DNA of 64,000 nucleotides from Streptomyces cyanogenus (GTDB lineage: Bacteria; Actinomycetota; Actinomycetes; Streptomycetales; Streptomycetaceae), in contig NZ_CP071839.1 of NCBI RefSeq assembly GCF_017526105.1, positions 3,028,501 to 3,092,500 on the forward strand, written 5' to 3'. Positions 61,810 through 64,000 of the stretch are shown here, in pieces; position 1 is the stretch's first letter, and every line of letters starts with the position of its first letter. Below the pieces are notes generated by a model. That model was not told the DNA's origin, made no database searches, and was given only the letters and a program-made list of their open reading frames with translations. A program made the translations under genes and the position numbers.

Positions 61810-61845
61810 TTGACTTCTGTTACCGGGGGTAAGGATGATCCGGCC
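61810..61845 (+). promoter_or_regulatory. Promoter/operator of the GH1-MFS operon
   Basis: TTGACT (61810-61815) is a -35; GATGAT (61834-61839) an 18-bp-spaced -10, with ATG 61846 six bases on. TTACCGGGGGTAA (61820-61832; arms TTACC/GGTAA) is a palindrome between the two, a likely repressor site. Confidence 0.5.
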
Positions 61846-63159
61846 ATGGCGACTGACGCGCGCGATCCGATGCCCCGTTTCCCGGCCGGCTTCCTGTGGG
61901 GCGTGTCGACCTCCGCCCATCAGATCGAGGGGGCGGCCGACCTGCGCGAGCCGTCCGTGTGGGACGTGTTCACCGCGGAACCCGGACGGGTCAAGGACGG
62001 CTCGACCGCGGCCGTGGCCTGCGACCACTACCACCGCTACCGCGAGGACGTGGCCCTCCTCGCCGGTCTCGGCGTGGACGCGTACCGCTTCTCGGTCTCC
62101 TGGCCCCGGGTGAACTCCCCCGGCGGCCTGGACTTCTACGACCGCCTGGTGGACGAGCTGTGCGCGGCGGGCGTCCGGCCGGTCCCGACCCTCTTCCACT
62201 GGGACCTGCCGGCCGCGCTGGACTGGCTGGACCGGGACACGGCGGCCCGCTTCGCCGACCACGTGACGGTGGTCGCGGACCGGCTCGGCGACCGGGTGCA
62301 GAAGTGGATCACCCTCAACGAGCCGGCGGAACACACCCTGCTGGGGCACGCCCTGGGCGCCCACGCCCCCGGCCGGCAGCTGCTCTTCGACGCGCTCCCC
62401 GTCGCCCACCACCAGCTGCTCGCCCACGGACTGGCCGTACGGGCGCTGCGCGCGGCCGGTGCGCGCGACGTCGGCATCGCCAACTCCCACGGCCCGACCT
62501 GGCCCGCCTCGCCGGAGCAGGCGGACCTGGAGGCGGCCGGCTTCTACGACGTCCTGCTCAACCGCCTGTTCGCCGAGCCGGTCATCCTGGGCGCCTATCC
62601 CGAGGGCATGGGGGACCTGATGCCGGGGGACGTCGAGTCCGACCTGAAGGTGATCGCCGAGCCGGTCGACTGGTACGGCGTGAACTACTACGCCCCGACG
62701 CGGGTGGGCGCCCCGCAGGGCGGCCCGACCGAGTTCGGCGGACTGACGATGCCGGCCGGACTGCCCTTCTCCGTGCGGGAGATCGAGGGCCGGCCGGTGA
62801 CCGACTTCGGCTGGCCGGTCGTGCCCGAGGGGCTGACGGAACTGCTCACCGGCTTCCGCGAGCGGTACGGCGACCGGCTCCCGCCCCTCGTCATCACCGA
62901 GAACGGCTGCTCCTACGACGGCATCGACGACCAGGACCGGATCGCCTACCTGGACGCCCACATCCGCGCCCTGCACCGGGCCGTCGAGGCCGGCGTCGAC
63001 GTGCGCGGCTACTTCGTGTGGTCCCTGCTGGACAACTTCGAGTGGGCCGAGGGCTACGCCCGCCGGTTCGGCCTGGTGCACGTCGACTACGCCACGCTGG
63101 ACCGTACGCCCAAGGCCTCCTACCACTGGTTCCGGGAGCTGCTGCGGGCGCAGCGATGA
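61846..63159 (+). CDS. GH1 family beta-glucosidase
   Basis: A 437-residue retaining glycosidase. The N-terminus FPAGFLWGVSTSAHQIEGA is typical, the acid/base Glu159 is in TLNEPAEH, and the nucleophile Glu352 is in ITENGCSYDG. No signal peptide, so it acts on imported beta-glucosides such as cellobiose. Its stop overlaps the start of an MFS transporter (ATGA), a likely uptake partner. Confidence 0.92.
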   Translation: MATDARDPMPRFPAGFLWGVSTSAHQIEGAADLREPSVWDVFTAEPGRVKDGSTAAVACDHYHRYREDVALLAGLGVDAYRFSVSWPRVNSPGGLDFYDRLVDELCAAGVRPVPTLFHWDLPAALDWLDRDTAARFADHVTVVADRLGDRVQKWITLNEPAEHTLLGHALGAHAPGRQLLFDALPVAHHQLLAHGLAVRALRAAGARDVGIANSHGPTWPASPEQADLEAAGFYDVLLNRLFAEPVILGAYPEGMGDLMPGDVESDLKVIAEPVDWYGVNYYAPTRVGAPQGGPTEFGGLTMPAGLPFSVREIEGRPVTDFGWPVVPEGLTELLTGFRERYGDRLPPLVITENGCSYDGIDDQDRIAYLDAHIRALHRAVEAGVDVRGYFVWSLLDNFEWAEGYARRFGLVHVDYATLDRTPKASYHWFRELLRAQR

Positions 63160-64000
63160 CCACCGCCCGTTCCCCGGCCGCCGCCCTCGCCGAGCCGGCC
63201 GAACCGGTCGGCCGGGGCTGGACGGCGGCGCTGGCGCTGGCCAACGGGGCGATCTGGGTGGGCTGGTTCGGTCCGCTGCAGATCCTGCTCCCCGCCCAGG
63301 CGCAGGACTTCGCGCCCGGCTCCGGGATGTCGAAGGAGACGCTGCTGGCGTGGGTGACGGGCGCCGGCGCGGTGGTCTCACTGCTCGCGAACCCGCTCTT
63401 CGGCGCCCTGTCCGACCGGACGACCGCGCGGCGGGGGCGCCGTACCCCGTGGATCGTGGCCGGGTCGGCCGGCGGTGCGCTGTCGTTGCTGCTGCTCGCG
63501 GGCGCGGGCGGGACGTGGTCGATGGCGGCGGGCTGGTGCCTGGCGCAGCTCACGCTGAACGCGGCCTTCGCCGCGGTCACGGCGGCCGTCCCGGACCGGG
63601 TGCCGCGGCGCCGGCGGGGCGCGGTGGGCGGCTGGCTGGGCGCGGCCCAGATCCTGGGCGTGGTCGGCGGGACGGGCCTGGCCGCGGCGGCGGGCGGGAC
63701 CGGGGCCGGGTACGCGGCGTGCGCGGTGTTCACCGTCGTGGGGGTGGCGCCGTACGTCCTGCGCCACGCGGACCTGCGGCTGGCGCGGGAGGACCGGCCG
63801 CCCTGGTCCTGGCGGGGGTTCCTCGCCGGGTTCCGGCTGAGCCCGCGCCGGTACCCCGACCTGGGCTGGGCCTGGCTGACCCGCTTCCTGATCAACCTCG
63901 GCAACTCGCTGGTCCTGCTGTACCTCCTGTACTACCTGCGCGACGGCCTGCACCGCTCCGACCCCGAGCGGGGCGTGCTGATCCTGACGGCCGTCAACAG
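63156..64000 (+). CDS. MFS sugar transporter, partial (runs off the window)
   Basis: ATG 63156 overlaps the beta-glucosidase stop. The 281 residues present show TM1 (LALANGAIWVGWFGPLQILLPAQAQ), an A-like loop (GALSDRTTARRGRRTPWIV) and four to six further helices. The open frame continues past 64000. Its layout resembles the glycoside-pentoside-hexuronide or MFS sugar symporters that accompany GH1 enzymes; the substrate is inferred from the operon. Confidence 0.8.
   Translation, partial: MTTARSPAAALAEPAEPVGRGWTAALALANGAIWVGWFGPLQILLPAQAQDFAPGSGMSKETLLAWVTGAGAVVSLLANPLFGALSDRTTARRGRRTPWIVAGSAGGALSLLLLAGAGGTWSMAAGWCLAQLTLNAAFAAVTAAVPDRVPRRRRGAVGGWLGAAQILGVVGGTGLAAAAGGTGAGYAACAVFTVVGVAPYVLRHADLRLAREDRPPWSWRGFLAGFRLSPRRYPDLGWAWLTRFLINLGNSLVLLYLLYYLRDGLHRSDPERGVLILTAVN

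Overview
The window is chromosomal DNA of a Streptomyces or a very close actinomycete. GC is very high, third codon positions are almost all G or C, GTG starts are common, and hairpin terminators mostly lack a U-run. Streptomyces regulatory signatures are present: DasR-type and Zur-type boxes, and probable leaderless mRNAs. From memory and not from a search, the order nasA, nirBD, ppdK, chiJ, glyS, znuACB-zur, uppS, recO, leuA resembles the S. coelicolor chromosome around SCO2473 to SCO2530. This is therefore core-chromosome DNA. No rRNA, tRNA, IS element, prophage or CRISPR array was recognised.

Layout. 1-15 kb: the end of a SanA/YdcF-like gene, a remnant of a membrane oxidoreductase gene, assimilatory nitrate reductase (nasA), arylamine N-acetyltransferase, a GGCT-like protein (-), a secreted M4 protease, a secreted protein plus class F sortase, a divergent HxlR regulator/NAD(P) oxidoreductase pair, an archaeal/eukaryal-type prolyl-tRNA synthetase, and the nitrite-reduction operon (FAD reductase, nirB, nirD). 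15-20.6 kb: TetR/SDR, cupin plus MFS exporter with divergent TetR, and a lipoprotein subtilase. 20.6-34.9 kb: ppdK (-), a densely structured intergenic region, a ROK regulator (-), two glycan/glycogen hydrolases, an LTA-synthase-like sulfatase, dus (-), an MFS exporter, a lipoprotein, and a 27-codon membrane peptide coupled to a DUF6766-like protein. 34.9-47.2 kb: an XRE/MmyB-type regulator facing an MFS exporter, a zinc-finger-like small protein, a decayed patch, chitinase, glyS (-), the zinc uptake operon with zur, a histidine acid phosphatase (-), uppS (-) and recO (-). 47.2-55.2 kb: a five-gene family-5 ABC transporter/aldolase operon facing a secreted sialidase. 55.2-64 kb: truncated response regulator and MMPL genes, a TerB-like protein (-), leuA (-) with a leucine-rich leader peptide, a cytoplasmic-type M4 protease with its emfourin-like inhibitor, truncated UDP-glucose dehydrogenase and glycosyltransferase genes, and a GH1 glycosidase with an MFS symporter running off the end.

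Functional links. nasA and nirBD together form the nitrate-to-ammonium route. znuACB-zur is a self-regulated zinc regulon preceded by two Zur-like boxes. The 47-55 kb locus looks like sialic-acid scavenging: a secreted sialidase, a SatABCD-like transporter with a permease-ATPase fusion, and an aldolase whose active-site residues fit N-acetylneuraminate lyase better than dihydrodipicolinate synthase. The 59-60 kb pair is a metalloprotease and a cognate inhibitor.

A striking feature is gene loss. Four separate places (near 655, 37.8-38.3 kb, near 55.59 kb and near 61.44 kb) carry gene fragments, two of them simple deletion scars that join two half-genes. The best candidates for something undescribed are the structured intergenic region upstream of ppdK, the sialic-acid-like locus, and the sortase paired with a secreted protein that has no visible LPxTG signal.
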